From Nymphaea colorata (Eukaryota; Streptophyta; Magnoliopsida; Nymphaeales; Nymphaeaceae), in assembly GCF_008831285.2 (NCBI RefSeq), contig NC_045142.1, positions 23,435,300 through 23,499,299 of the forward strand: a stretch of 64,000 bases of DNA, read 5' to 3'. The translations under genes and the position numbers were made by a program. A model generated the notes under the pieces. It did no database searches. It worked only from the letters and a program-made list of their open reading frames with translations, and had not been told where the DNA came from. Every line of letters starts with the position of its first letter. Within the stretch, counting starts at the first letter, position 1. Positions 12,656-23,956 of the stretch are shown in pieces.

Positions 12656-13827
12656 GATCAATAATTCCGTGTTTGTTTACGATGTTCAGTCTTGTAAACA
12701 TTGACCTCTCCTTGCCATGGTTGGAGTAAACAGATGTAGTGAATTGATGAGCGTTCTATCTTTAGAATTTGTTGCATTGCATCCGATGTCAGATGTGGAC
12801 GCCTTTTGTTTACACGGCTAACTGTATACGTGTGATCTGCATGTTTCAGATCCTCAAAATAAAAGAAGTATTTAACGTGAAAATTAAGCAGTTTATAGAC
12901 TAGAAATTCGGATCTTTTCCTTTTTATCTCCGGTTTTCAAATTCGTAATCTTATTGTTCTCGTGTTCCCCCCAGGGGGTTGACACAATCGATGGAGCGGG
13001 GCAGTAGATTTGTATGCTCTCCATGGCTCGATCCGTTTCTTTTATTCTTTTTATTTTTTCAAATTATGAAAAAATTATAATAATTTAACAAAATTACATG
13101 TTGGAATTAGAAAACTTTTCCAAAGGTCCCCAATGAATGAATGTGTAAAAAGAATATAGTCATATTGGTGCATGAATTCTTAGTTAGTATGGTTATAACT
13201 AAAATGCCCTTACTGTGAAAACAAAAATGAAAATTGAAAAAAATTTAAAAAAAAAGTAAAAAAAGACAGTTCTTTCTTTTGAAAAAAAAAACCAAAATGT
13301 CTCTTTGCTATTATTGTGTATATGAGTTGCAGTGCACACAACTCAATCTGTGTGTAAAAAGACTTTTAAAAGCTAAATCTTATTTCAGAAAAAATGAAAC
13401 CAGTGAAGAAAACAGCCTATGAAAATACAATGTAAAATTTTTTGAAAATTTTTAACTGGGGCTCACTCATTTTTTTCAAAATTGTTACAGAGTCCAAGTT
13501 AAATAATTATATGTATTCACTGCCAATAGGAATGAGAATCCAAACCCTGCCAAAAGGATCAACAATGAGCTGGATCTGGCCCCAGTTGGCACTAGATCTG
13601 GTCCACCAGTTACTTGAAGACTTGGGTCCAGGAAACGACTGAAACTGGGAAATGACATTCAAGTAGACCCTTTACCTTGCACCTTAAAAAGACAATGAGT
13701 TGATTGAGGGACAATATCCTAGCTCGATATTGGGACCCCCACCTGGGTTTACGGGTTGATGAATTTTGAGCCGATTACCTCTATGAGGCTAACCTGGTCC
13801 TGCTAACAAAACCTTTAATGACAAATA

Positions 13828-13888
13828 TTATGAATGGTTTTTGCATTGCAATTAAAAAATTAAAAATAGAAGATTAACTACGAAGTTA

Positions 13889-13924
<36 letters not shown>

Positions 13925-14010
13925 GAATGGATTTTGCATTATAATTTTAAAAAAAAATAAAAGAAAAACTATGAAGTTACTTCTCAAAAAGTTTATATAT
14001 ATATATATAT
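13828..14010. repeat. Tandem duplication, ~93-bp unit with internal TA runs
   Basis: TTATGAATGG starts at 13828 and again at 13921; each copy runs through a similar AT-rich stretch into a (TA)n tract. Confidence 0.75.
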
Positions 14011-14314
14011 GGGTCAAGAAGGGTTACCCAAAGAATACCTAATCATCCTTATATACCTAATAATTTCGGTACTTGTCTTTGCTACCTGGGCCCAGCTCGA
14101 GCCCTGGTCGAGCCAAGGCCCATGCACCGGCCAGTGGAATAGGCACATGTGGGCCGGCCGGTGCGAGTTCTGAAGATAATGAGTAATTGTTTATAAGACC
14201 CATATTTATATATTTATGTCATATTGGTTCATTTACTTATTTACATATCAGTTCCCCTAAAATATTGTTTTTCAGCAAAAAAAAAGTTTTAATTCAACTC
14301 TTGTGCCCCCTAAA

Positions 14315-14482
14315 GGCGGAGCCAAGGGGGCTGGCAGGGGCCTTGGCCTCACCTTTAGTTTTTTAAAAATTGAAAAAATTATATGTAGTTTAACCTATAT
14401 AAAAAAATTAAAAAATTTATTTTGACTCTTGTTAAAGTTTTAAAATTATAATCCTAACTTGAAAAATTCCTGGCTCCACCCT
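14315..14482 (+). mobile_element. MITE-like repeat, family 1 (GGCGGAGCCA..TGGCTCCACCC)
   Basis: Short inverted ends GGCGGAGCCA and TGGCTCCACC enclose an AT-rich core of about 150 bases with no coding capacity. Similar copies: 18636-18778 (inverted), 43575-43790 (inverted) and 44765-44942. A non-autonomous DNA element is the simplest reading; the class is unknown. Confidence 0.55.
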
Positions 14483-16171
14483 AGTGCCGTCCGATATCTA
14501 TGCAATTGATTTCGCAAATGGACGCATCCGAAGCTGTGACATTCCGCATATTTTTGCAATGTTGCTGATTACATAAACATTATTTGAAAAGTTACAAAAA
14601 ATTGTTCAAGTTTGAGCAAATAAAAGTTTAACGTTTAAAAGTTAACAAATAGGCGTTCGAAAAAACTCCTGAAGAGCCACCAACTCACGGAAAACATTAA
14701 TTTTTTAATATAAATTAAGCGTTTATTTGTTAATTTTCTAAATATTCAGAAGTTTCGCCTAAATGTCAGGTGCCTTCTTGCAATTTTTTTTTCTAAACGG
14801 TCAAACTTGAATTTAGAGGAAAACTCCGAACAGCACTTCCGCGGGTGTGTGAAAGAAGCCTCTAGGTTGAATTTTGGGACGCGTAAATGGGTCCAAGGTC
14901 CATGATGGTTCGTTAATTGGGTCCATTGACGGCAGTTAGGATCCAAATTTTACTTTTTGCTTTGGTCCAAATCCCACTGATTGACCCGATAAAGGTCAAA
15001 GTCCACGTTGTGGATTAGCTAGAAATCTAAAACAGGGTAAGCCGTTTTATGGATGGAAGTGGTTTGGATTCAGGTGGGATCCACCGTTTACCAGATCCAA
15101 CTTACTCGGTACTTTCACAAGAGACTGGGCATGTAATGGGGTCACATGACCAAATTTGGAGCAGAGTCTATCTCATCAGATCTCCTATAGTTAGGGATGT
15201 GAGTGTATTTTATTTGGATTGGATATCTAACCAAATCGATCCAAAAAATCGAATAAGGAAAAAAATTCATATCCAATTGAAAAATTGGATCAGATTCGGA
15301 TTTAAGAAGCAACATCCAATCAAATTCAGATATACATAAATATCGATCGAATTCAAATACAGATTTATTTTAAAAAGATATCCTATATCCAATGTTTTTA
15401 CATTTGGAAAATTGGTAAAATTCAGATTTTGGATATGAAATTTTTTATTCGTATTCAAATCTAAATTTAAATATGTGAATATCACAAAAAATAGATACAA
15501 TTAAGAGCATATCCGATTTGAATCCTATACATTGGATTCCCTCGACTCCTGGTCGAAATTGAATTTTCTAAAGCAAATCTGAATCAGACATAATATTCAA
15601 CTTTTATATATAATTTGAAGAACACCGACTTGGTTTCAGATTTGATCGCCTAAAGGACGAGCCGGATCCGAGTTTGATTAGGAAATTCGGGTCCAGTTTC
15701 ATTTACCGGATCCGACTAAAACGGGACTAGAATCAGGTCGTAATGAGATACTACCGACGCGTTGACATTCTAAGTCAAGATGCCCATTTTAAATCGGACC
15801 GTGGATGATATACCCGACCCGGTGATTCCCCACTGGCCTCTGTGCTCCCTCTCAGTAACATGCTACGGGACACGCGGCTTCTGGATAGCGTCCGATTGTG
15901 ATCGCCAGCTCAGATGGAGATGCTTACGTCATCTTGGACACGCATCTCCTTTCTTCTGCCACGTGCCTTTAGCGCGTCAACTCCTTCCTTATGGTTGAAG
16001 GCCGTTGACATCGACTTACAACTCCTTCCTTCCACCTTCCACCAAATGACAGTATTACCCTCAATAGTTTTACCTGAATAACTCTGTAAGGGCGTAAATA
16101 AAATAAAAGATGCGTACAACTAAGGTAATTTGGTTGTTTATCGTTTCCACCGCCCAACTTCTCCCGGCCAG

Positions 16172-16180
16172 GATAAATAA
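16172..16180 (+). promoter_or_regulatory. Probable TATA box of PADRE gene 2
   Basis: GATAAATAA about 140 bases upstream of the ATG at 16316, at the start of a mixed-composition leader. Confidence 0.45.
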
Positions 16181-16315
16181 GCCCTGGCCTCTCGTGTTTG
16201 GGAAGGCAAGATTCGAATTTGGGAGATTCAGGAAGCCCTAGAATTTTCCTCTACCTGAGAATTATCGATTGTCAGCATACAAGCGGTAGCGCGGTTTCTG
16301 GAGGTCGAAGAAGCC

Positions 16316-16792
16316 ATGGGAAACCACTTCTCTTGCGTCTGTGCCGTCGATTTCCCCGTCGTCAGACTCGCCGACCTCGCCGGTAACGTCCACGAGTTCC
16401 CGTCCGCCCGCGCCGTCGCCGAGCTCATGATCGAGTTCCCCGGCCGCGTCGTCGCGCCGGCCGACGAGGTCCTGAACTCGCGCCGGGTCCGATCGCTGCG
16501 AGCCGACGAGGAGGCGAAGCCCGGGAAGCTCTACGTGCTGTTTCCCATGGAGAGAGTGAACTCCAGGGTTGCCGACCACGAGGTGGCCGCCGTGGCAGCG
16601 GCAGTGTCGCGGCGATCGCGAGCGAAATCCAGCGGGGCGAAGGTGTTTCCGACGGCCGTAGTGGAGGCCGGAGCCCCGAAGAAAGTGAGGATCGAGGCGC
16701 CGGAAACAGGTCTGGCGGGGTTGCGGCTTCCGAATTACCGGCGGTGGCGACCGGAGCTTCAGAGCATCAATGAGCTCAAGTGCATCAGATAA
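16316..16792 (+). CDS. PADRE (DUF4228) domain protein, 158 aa
   Basis: Second PADRE/DUF4228 member, with start MGNHFSC giving a myristoylatable Gly2 and nearby cysteines that could be palmitoylated (inference). PADRE core: VVRLADLAGNVHEFPSA, then VAELMIEFPGRVVAPADE, then LRADEEAKPGKLYVLFPMER. The C-terminal half is Ala/Arg-rich and ends RRWRPELQSINELKCIR. Single exon, strongly GC-rich with G/C third positions, unlike the AT-rich flanks. It shares domain order and orientation with the gene at 12.1 kb, but the tails are unrelated and the cores well diverged, so this is an old duplication. Expected to be a membrane-anchored or nuclear stress-response protein; function unknown. Confidence 0.92.
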   Translation: MGNHFSCVCAVDFPVVRLADLAGNVHEFPSARAVAELMIEFPGRVVAPADEVLNSRRVRSLRADEEAKPGKLYVLFPMERVNSRVADHEVAAVAAAVSRRSRAKSSGAKVFPTAVVEAGAPKKVRIEAPETGLAGLRLPNYRRWRPELQSINELKCIR

Positions 16793-17506
16793 ATCCCCAA
16801 CAGGATTTTCTCTTTTCCCAAATGGACAACACTCTTTTGATTTTTACAAAAAATTCTCTCGCGGGTCTCAATTATTGACCCGAAAGTATACGGGGCTAAT
16901 GCCCCATTATCTGGATCTGTTAGATTCTGAAAATTGAATTTGTCAAAGATGGAAGGTCTTCTCCCGATAATTGTTAGAATTTTATCTTTATGATGACTTA
17001 CCTAGCTACTTCGATCGACTGATATTGGATCAGATTTTGGATCTCTTAGTACGGCCTATTGGAATCCTTTCAGATTCGGTTCAAGTGTTGAACCCGAAAC
17101 TAATTCAACGGGTAATTAACTAGAACCTGCGCCTTGAACTACCAAGATTGCCGAAGTTTAAATGGACGTGGATCTGATCTTTACCAAGTCTCCATATGCT
17201 TTATCTCAAACACCAGAGTGGCAGTTATCATGGCAGTATAGATAACTGTGGAGATCGACAAAAAATTATGAGAAAAAATCGGATGCTTAAATGAGATTTG
17301 AATGGTCTTCATCGCTATTGAGAATCATTCAAACATCTACAACACTGATCTGGATGGTTGACTTAAAATAAAAACAAAGAAAAAATATATATAAACTCAC
17401 CAAATGTTTATAACCTTGTTTTTATTGTTTTCCTGTAACTGTCGATAGATAACGGGCAACTATCAGGCAACCATAAAAAGTCGGAGGTACAATTTAATTT
17501 TCTTAT

Positions 17507-17550
<44 letters not shown>

Positions 17551-18635
17551 AAAATAGTTCGTAATGAACGGTTAAAAGAAAACAATGAAAAAATGTGATG
17601 AGTATTGTATTAGTTTTCACTTTTTTCTCCAATGTTTTTTCTTTCAACCACTCGTATACCCAAATATTAGAAGCTTTTGAAGTCCTTCAATAATAGAATT
17701 TGATCATTATAAAGTTTTAGGTAACTATAGCAGTATGGTAATCGAAGAATGTGCAGTTAGTATTACATTTAATTGTATTTCACCGTGAATACAAGAAGGT
17801 TCGTAATTTATATTCTAATAAAGAAATGCTTAAGGTGAATTATATTTAAGTTCATATATATATAAATAGGACAGATCGATTCCATCTGATGAGGAACCGG
17901 CTCGACGACATCATTCTTCTTGACCCGTCCGATCTTTCCAGATCGGACGGCAGAAAGATCTGACGGCCGCGTCATCACATGAAAGACTTTTTTTCTTGCC
18001 GGTTTCCCTCTCATGAGAACAAATGCTGCCTTTTAGATTTTGCCTTCTTTGCATAGTTACCTTCTTTGCTTGCTTCTGACTGCATTATGCTAGTCAGAAT
18101 CGAGGTTTGGCATTTTAATATAAATTCGAACTCCCGTGTTTTTCTTCTACCGATCTCTTCAAAGTTCACCCTGCCATTTCTCGGTGTTATCTCCATTTTA
18201 TATTTTACAAAGATGCAAAGTATTTTAATAATTTATAAGATGAAAAGCACACTGGCAATTGAATCCGTAAATAGATTTTACAAATTTCTTGAAGTGTATG
18301 ATTTTATTTTTTCGAACTATAAGATTAGATTTAGACATCATATTTTTTATTCTAAATTTTTCATGCATCCATTTTATGAATCTAGTTTTTAAGAAGTACT
18401 GGAAACACATTTGGAAAGGCAATATATATATATATATATATATGTTTATTTTTAAATGTAATTTAATGATAAGGAAGGGAGTGAATGAGGAGTAAGAGAC
18501 AACTAAGAAGCCTCACTGTGACATTTTTCATTTTAATGTAATTTGATGAGAATTAACATAATTAATGAGAAGGGAGGGAGAGAACCTCTAATAGGATTAT
18601 GGCTCGTATGGCTCGATCTGGATCAAAGACATGTT

Positions 18636-18778
18636 TTTAATTTTAACTAGAGTAGAAATATCATTTTTTAAATTTTTATATAAAACAAGTGAAATTTGTT
18701 AAAATTTACATATAAACTTAAAAAAAATTTGAGGTGAGGCCAGTGCTCATGCGGGCCCTACCTTGGCTCCGTCCCTGG
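18636..18778 (-). mobile_element. MITE-like repeat, family 1, inverted copy
   Basis: Ends in CCTTGGCTCCGTCCCTGG, the reverse of the GGAGCCAAGG end at 44.77 kb, and shares the core TTTTTATATAAAACAAGTG with the copy there. Confidence 0.5.
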
Positions 18779-19415
18779 TTGCCCACACCAACTCTGGCTG
18801 GATGCATGCTTTCACCTTTCATGAAATGCATTTGTTCGAGTAAGATTTTCAGTAAACCATTCATGTTTTCCATTTGGCATTTAGTAAAATAATGTAATTA
18901 TTGTTTTTTTTTTCTGTTAATATTCCCATTTGTAGTTTGTTTATTTCTTGTACTATGCTTTTTGAAAGGTAATTTATGGAATGGTGTTTCTTGATTTTCT
19001 AAAAGCTGATTTTTTGGAAAGTTTTTGGAATTCAAAACTTTGAAAGTAAAAAGAATGAAAGAAAGAAAATACAAAAATATGAAATTATTGCTAATTTGTT
19101 ACAGGAATATTAATGAACTTCCATTTTTTAAGTTAAGAAAAATAAAAATGAACTGTATACACTTAAAAATACGTAAATTAAAAACAAAGTTCTTTTTCCT
19201 CATAGGAAAGATGTCGTGATATTGTTGTAATATCATATTTTATTTGCTGGCTATACTTTGAAAATGTTGTGATATTTTCCTGATAATATCATTGGGAGCT
19301 ATTTAGCAATATCTTAGAAATACCAGCATTGGTGATCATGCTGTATATTCTGCCTAAATGGATGGTGGAGCTTTACGAGAAGGGGAAGGTGAAGGGAGAG
19401 AATCCTTCCTCAAAG

Positions 19416-19418
<3 letters not shown>

Positions 19419-19473
<55 letters not shown>
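19419..19473. repeat. (TA)n microsatellite
   Basis: About 27 uninterrupted TA units. Confidence 0.95.
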
Positions 19474-19476
<3 letters not shown>

Positions 19477-19711
19477 CGGCGCCACCGAGTAAGAGAATCG
19501 ATAAGATTTTGCCAAGTAAAAGTTTTAACGTCTATCTTAAATAGTCATCCTCCAAACACGTCACAATTTCTCACAATGGAAAATTCTTTATAACATGCAA
19601 GCAAACACATATAGGCAGAAAGAATAGTAAGGCGATAAAAGAATGTTGAGAGAGAGAGAGAGAGAGAGAGAGAGTTCAGGGATCCATTAGAGCTATAAAG
19701 ACGGGCAGCAT

Positions 19712-19852
19712 TCACTTGTTGCGGGCCACAGCAGCATTGAGATTGATAACCGCGTTCACTATCGCTTTGAATTCCTCCGTCTGAAGCATTATCTTCTTTT
19801 CCTCTTCACTTGCACCACTCTCCGAGGTGTGCTTGATCCTTGAAAGCTCACC
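19712..19852 (-). CDS. Candidate 3'-terminal exon of an unidentified minus-strand gene (46 codons)
   Basis: On the minus strand, after an acceptor-like CCTAG, an open stretch of 46 codons runs from GELSRIKHTSES to a stop after NAAVARNK. It is rich in E/K/A helix formers (SEEEKKIMLQTEEFKAIV) and looks like real protein. A second exon-like piece, about 19990-20061 on the same strand, follows a TTGCAG acceptor and reads FAHGKQELRPVPQKNKPKIW. No clean splice joins them: the sequence between is open in another frame. I do not recognise the family. It could be the end of a real gene or a decayed copy. Confidence 0.3.
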   Translation of the reverse strand, partial: GELSRIKHTSESGASEEEKKIMLQTEEFKAIVNAVINLNAAVARNK

Positions 19853-20400
19853 CTAGGCCTGCTGACCTGCCCAAATGTGAAGACACAAATCAATTCCTTG
19901 AAAACGTCACTGGTTTTATTTTGAAAAGAAGGTTGAGATCGCTGTTTTTCAGCTAGATTGGTTTGATTTAGTAGGCCTAGTAACAACCCTGTTTTCTTAA
20001 GCCATATCTTGGGCTTGTTCTTTTGAGGCACCGGCCGCAGCTCCTGCTTCCCATGTGCAAACTGCAACCAATAGGCGTGAAAGAAACTATTAAAACCAAA
20101 TATCACATATGCTAGTGCAGCTTATAACTAAGCAAATGTATGCACACTCTTATGTAAGAAGTGTTAAAACATTAAAAAAAAAAAAAACTCAAGCATGCAC
20201 CTGGTACGGCATTTTGATGCGCATTCATAGGAAGGGGATCTCTCCCTTTATTCATGTTTTTGAGAAAAGATGGACTCTCAATATATTAGAGTACAAGCCA
20301 GACCATTTTAGGTAAAAGGCAGCTGTAGATAAACATTTTCAACGGAGAAATGAGGTAACGAAGGCAATCACTTTCCTGTACTTACCGAAGGATAGTATTC

Positions 20401-20435
<35 letters not shown>

Positions 20436-20913
20436 CTACAAATTAAAAATCATTAAATAATAGTTCATAGGAATAATAATAGTGATGGTTTATAGTGCAA
20501 CAACCGTTTATAAAGTTTTTAGTAATGGTCAATTCCGCCACACACACCTATATATATGTTTATAAAGTTTTTAGTAGGGGCCAATTCAGCCACACATACA
20601 CCACCAAATGCAATAAATAAAGTAATTTTTTTTGCAATCAAATACAATATGATTTTAAGAATAGGTTGTTAGAAAATATATATCGTTAATTATTTTTTTG
20701 AATTTAATGGTAGTTAATAAACAAAAATGAACTGCTTCCATAGCATCAACAATTTCCTAACAGCACATTTTTCATAAAAATAATTGAACCAAAACATGTT
20801 TTACATTAAAATAATTTTTATAAATATTTAATATGTTTATATTTTGTTTAAAATAGATTTGTAATATAAATTTAAAAGCTCTGGCTTTTATTCTTGGTTC
20901 GGGATCTATCAAT

Positions 20914-20916
<3 letters not shown>

Positions 20917-20970
<54 letters not shown>
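20917..20970. repeat. (TA)n microsatellite upstream of SEC20
   Basis: About 27 TA units, some 225 bases upstream of the SEC20 start codon, close to where the core promoter should be. Confidence 0.95.
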
Positions 20971-20974
<4 letters not shown>

Positions 20975-21193
20975 TTGACGAGAAAATGAAATTAATGACA
21001 TAATTGAGAGAAAGGAACCCGCGACAATGTGTTCTGTCCCAAAGCTGCCCTTCGCCGCTTCGCGTCCACCTTCCGCGGAACATAGTGTTCCGCCGATCTC
21101 TCTCTCTCTCTCTCTCTGTCCGTCTCTGCCTCAGCACTTTCCCCCCCTATTTTTTGTTGTCGGAGAAGGGCGAGACTCTGGCGGATCTTCGAC

Positions 21194-23914
21194 ATGGAAG
21201 AACAGGTATCTCTCTCCTCTATGTCTCCTTAGGATTCCTGGGTCTTTCTTAACGGCGTCCGAGCGACTGTTAGAGGCAATCAAGTTCGGTTCGTTTCTCT
21301 CATTGCTTCCTTCCATGTTTTTCCGAGATTTCTGGGAATTTTTAAAGTTGAAGATTGATTCGATTTGATTAGTCGGTTTTTCATACTCATCGAGAGGCAA
21401 TCAAAGTTTCGTTCTGCTCCGTCTCTTTCTTTCTCATTTCATCGATGGGAGCTCCCGTTGTTGGGGTTGCCTGGGGACTTCGTGCGTGCCTTTATTATCT
21501 TTTGGGTTCCTTGTTTATTTTTCTCTCTTCAATTTGAATTTTAATTTCATACTTTTTCCACGTTCTTAGATCGTAAGACATCAGATTGTTGGTGGTGGTT
21601 GTTGGGGATCGCTGCTGCTGGTTGTTGCTTGTTTGTTTTTAATGTTTGAAGTTTGAACCTTTTTTCATTTCATTCTCAACGGTCTGCACGCTTTACGATT
21701 AGCCTTCTGGTTGAGTTTGAGTTTGGATTCTGAGTTTTTTCATGGACTCGCTGAATTTGCAACTGAAAATCATGGATTTTGTGAGCTTGAACCTTGATCG
21801 ATTTAGCACAACTGATGAATTTTGCTATATCATAAATTTCAACTTCCTGCGATTGGTTACTTATCTTTCTGGTTGTTTGGTGTTTGTTTTTTTAAAAGTA
21901 GACCCTTTTGTTTATGGTTGAGCACCCCTTGCATGATCTGCAAGCTAGAACCTTCTACTGTATTTTTTTTTTTTTTTTTTGGTGATAGCTGTAATTGACA
22001 ACTTACTGTATTAGTCAAATTGATCTTCTGAGCAACATTTTAAATAGCATCACTGATTTCAAATCACTTTCTTGATAATTGTTGGTTGGATAGTGTTCGG
22101 ATGTCTTTATGGTCAATTGTTAGTAACTCTCCTGAATTTTTTTCTTCTGCTATAGTGGTGGTTGTGGGTCATTTAGAAGGAAACATTTAAAACTCGTTTA
22201 CTTGGTTGTGTTTCCTTTGAGATCTGTTAGGACACAACAGTAGGTCCAGAAAAGAATCATGGAGTCGCTTGTTTGATATAGATAACTGGTATCACATAAG
22301 ATTGCCAATGCAAGCTGTAGGGTATTTACTTTTGTCCTGTTCTCCCATTCCTTTCATATGTTTCTTGGTTCTATATCGTTCTGTTACTCTTAAAGTTGAA
22401 GCCGATTGTTTTTTATTTTGATTAATATGCATTTTTCTCATTTTATCTTTTGCAATGTAGGGCACGCGATTGGCTCTAGAGAGCAATATTGTCTCATACT
22501 TGTTTATCTCTAGAAATAATTTGTGTGGCTTAGACATTTCCTAAAATCTTAATAATGCATGGACTTGTGAGCTGATGTTCTAGATAAAACTGGATTAGCA
22601 TTGAGAGGGTAATCAATAATCATATTTGCTGAACTTGAGAAGTATTAGTCAGTCTGATGCTAGACTTTCTTTGTTGCACTATTCGGTAGATCTATGTGGC
22701 TTTAGCCTTTCTTGTGCTTATCTCGTGCCTTTTAGTTTCATGCCCCTGGTGGCACAAAAAATGTTGTTTCTGTTCGTTTATCATTCTAATGCTAGATTTT
22801 TGTCTCTGTTCCTTTAATTATTCAAATTTTATAAATTAGTTGGTGGGTTCTAATAGGTTGTTTTCTTAATAGACACCTTCATTACATTATACTGAGAAAC
22901 ACCCTATTAGTTCTTCTATTAGTCATCTTAAGGTTAGCCCTAGTTGAAATATAACCATAGCTAGAATCACGTTGAAGTAAGAAAACTATCCCCATTATCG
23001 AATGCTTCCCTTTCTGTCTCAATCATACCATGTGTGCTGATGCACACAAAATTTTGAGGTCAATTTTTGGTATGCACAGCTATAGGATAGAAACTTTGAT
23101 GAAGCTGCATTTTTGTGATTTTCCCCCAGTTCACCATTTCTTGTCCAATTATTTCAAGCTGTCAATATTGAGGCTAAAAATGTGGAACTGTTATTAACCT
23201 GAGAAGGTGTTCTGGATGGTTTGACAACACATAGGTGTGCCTAAGATTGTTTTTGACTATGGCAAATGAGAATGGTTTATCTGGGAAAACTTATTGTAGT
23301 TTCATGATGAATGAAGTTGTTGGTTTTCTCTTCTTGCACTAGATTCCACACATGGCAGATGGAGAGGTGGATGAGGTCGTTGAGGCAGTTGAGAAGTTAA
23401 AAAAGGAGTGGGATAACACACTAAATGAAATGGTTGAACATGTGAGGGAAATAGAGGGATATGGAAAACCAGGAAAGGAGGCATTAAATACTCTTCCACG
23501 CTTGAACGCTGCAGTTCAGGATGGTTTGTCACTGTTAAGATCTCTGCAGTTTAGGCTTGATCTACTCTCTGAGCAGCTTCCAACTGAAGAAGAGATAAAT
23601 TCAGCAAAGCTCACGTTGAAGTCCTGGAAAGATCAATGCAACAGGTTTCTTATTCTTTTAATTCCTTCTTTCATGCAATAACTAGAAAATACATAAATTA
23701 TTGGGACATTCTTCTTTTGTTGGAGCTTTTTAACACATACGCATACACGTACATGCACATCACATGGTACATGTACAGATGGATGTTCAAGTAGTTGAAG
23801 AAATAGTACAAGTCTTTGATCATTCCATTCACTTTGTTTTAAAGAATTGCTAAAAGAATGCTTAGAAGTTTTGTAGTTATCTTGTATCACCGTAATGTGC
23901 CCACTAATCTTACA

Positions 23915-23956
<42 letters not shown>

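Larger units (their letters stand above)
12656..16171. other. Intergenic between the two PADRE genes
   Basis: Contains the 3' UTR of PADRE gene 1, a 93-bp tandem repeat with TA runs (13828-14010), a MITE-like copy (14315-14482), and a long degenerate stretch near 15.04-15.78 kb rich in GGAT/GATCCRAAT words that recurs at 10.7, 39.2, 43.1, 47.5, 49.2-50.6 and 59.3 kb. No convincing gene. Confidence 0.55.
16793..19711. other. Intergenic, AT-rich
   Basis: Several TA runs (about 17505-17548, 18423-18443, 19419-19473), a MITE-like family 1 copy at 18636-18778 and a GA run near 19648-19676. No coding region recognised. Confidence 0.6.
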
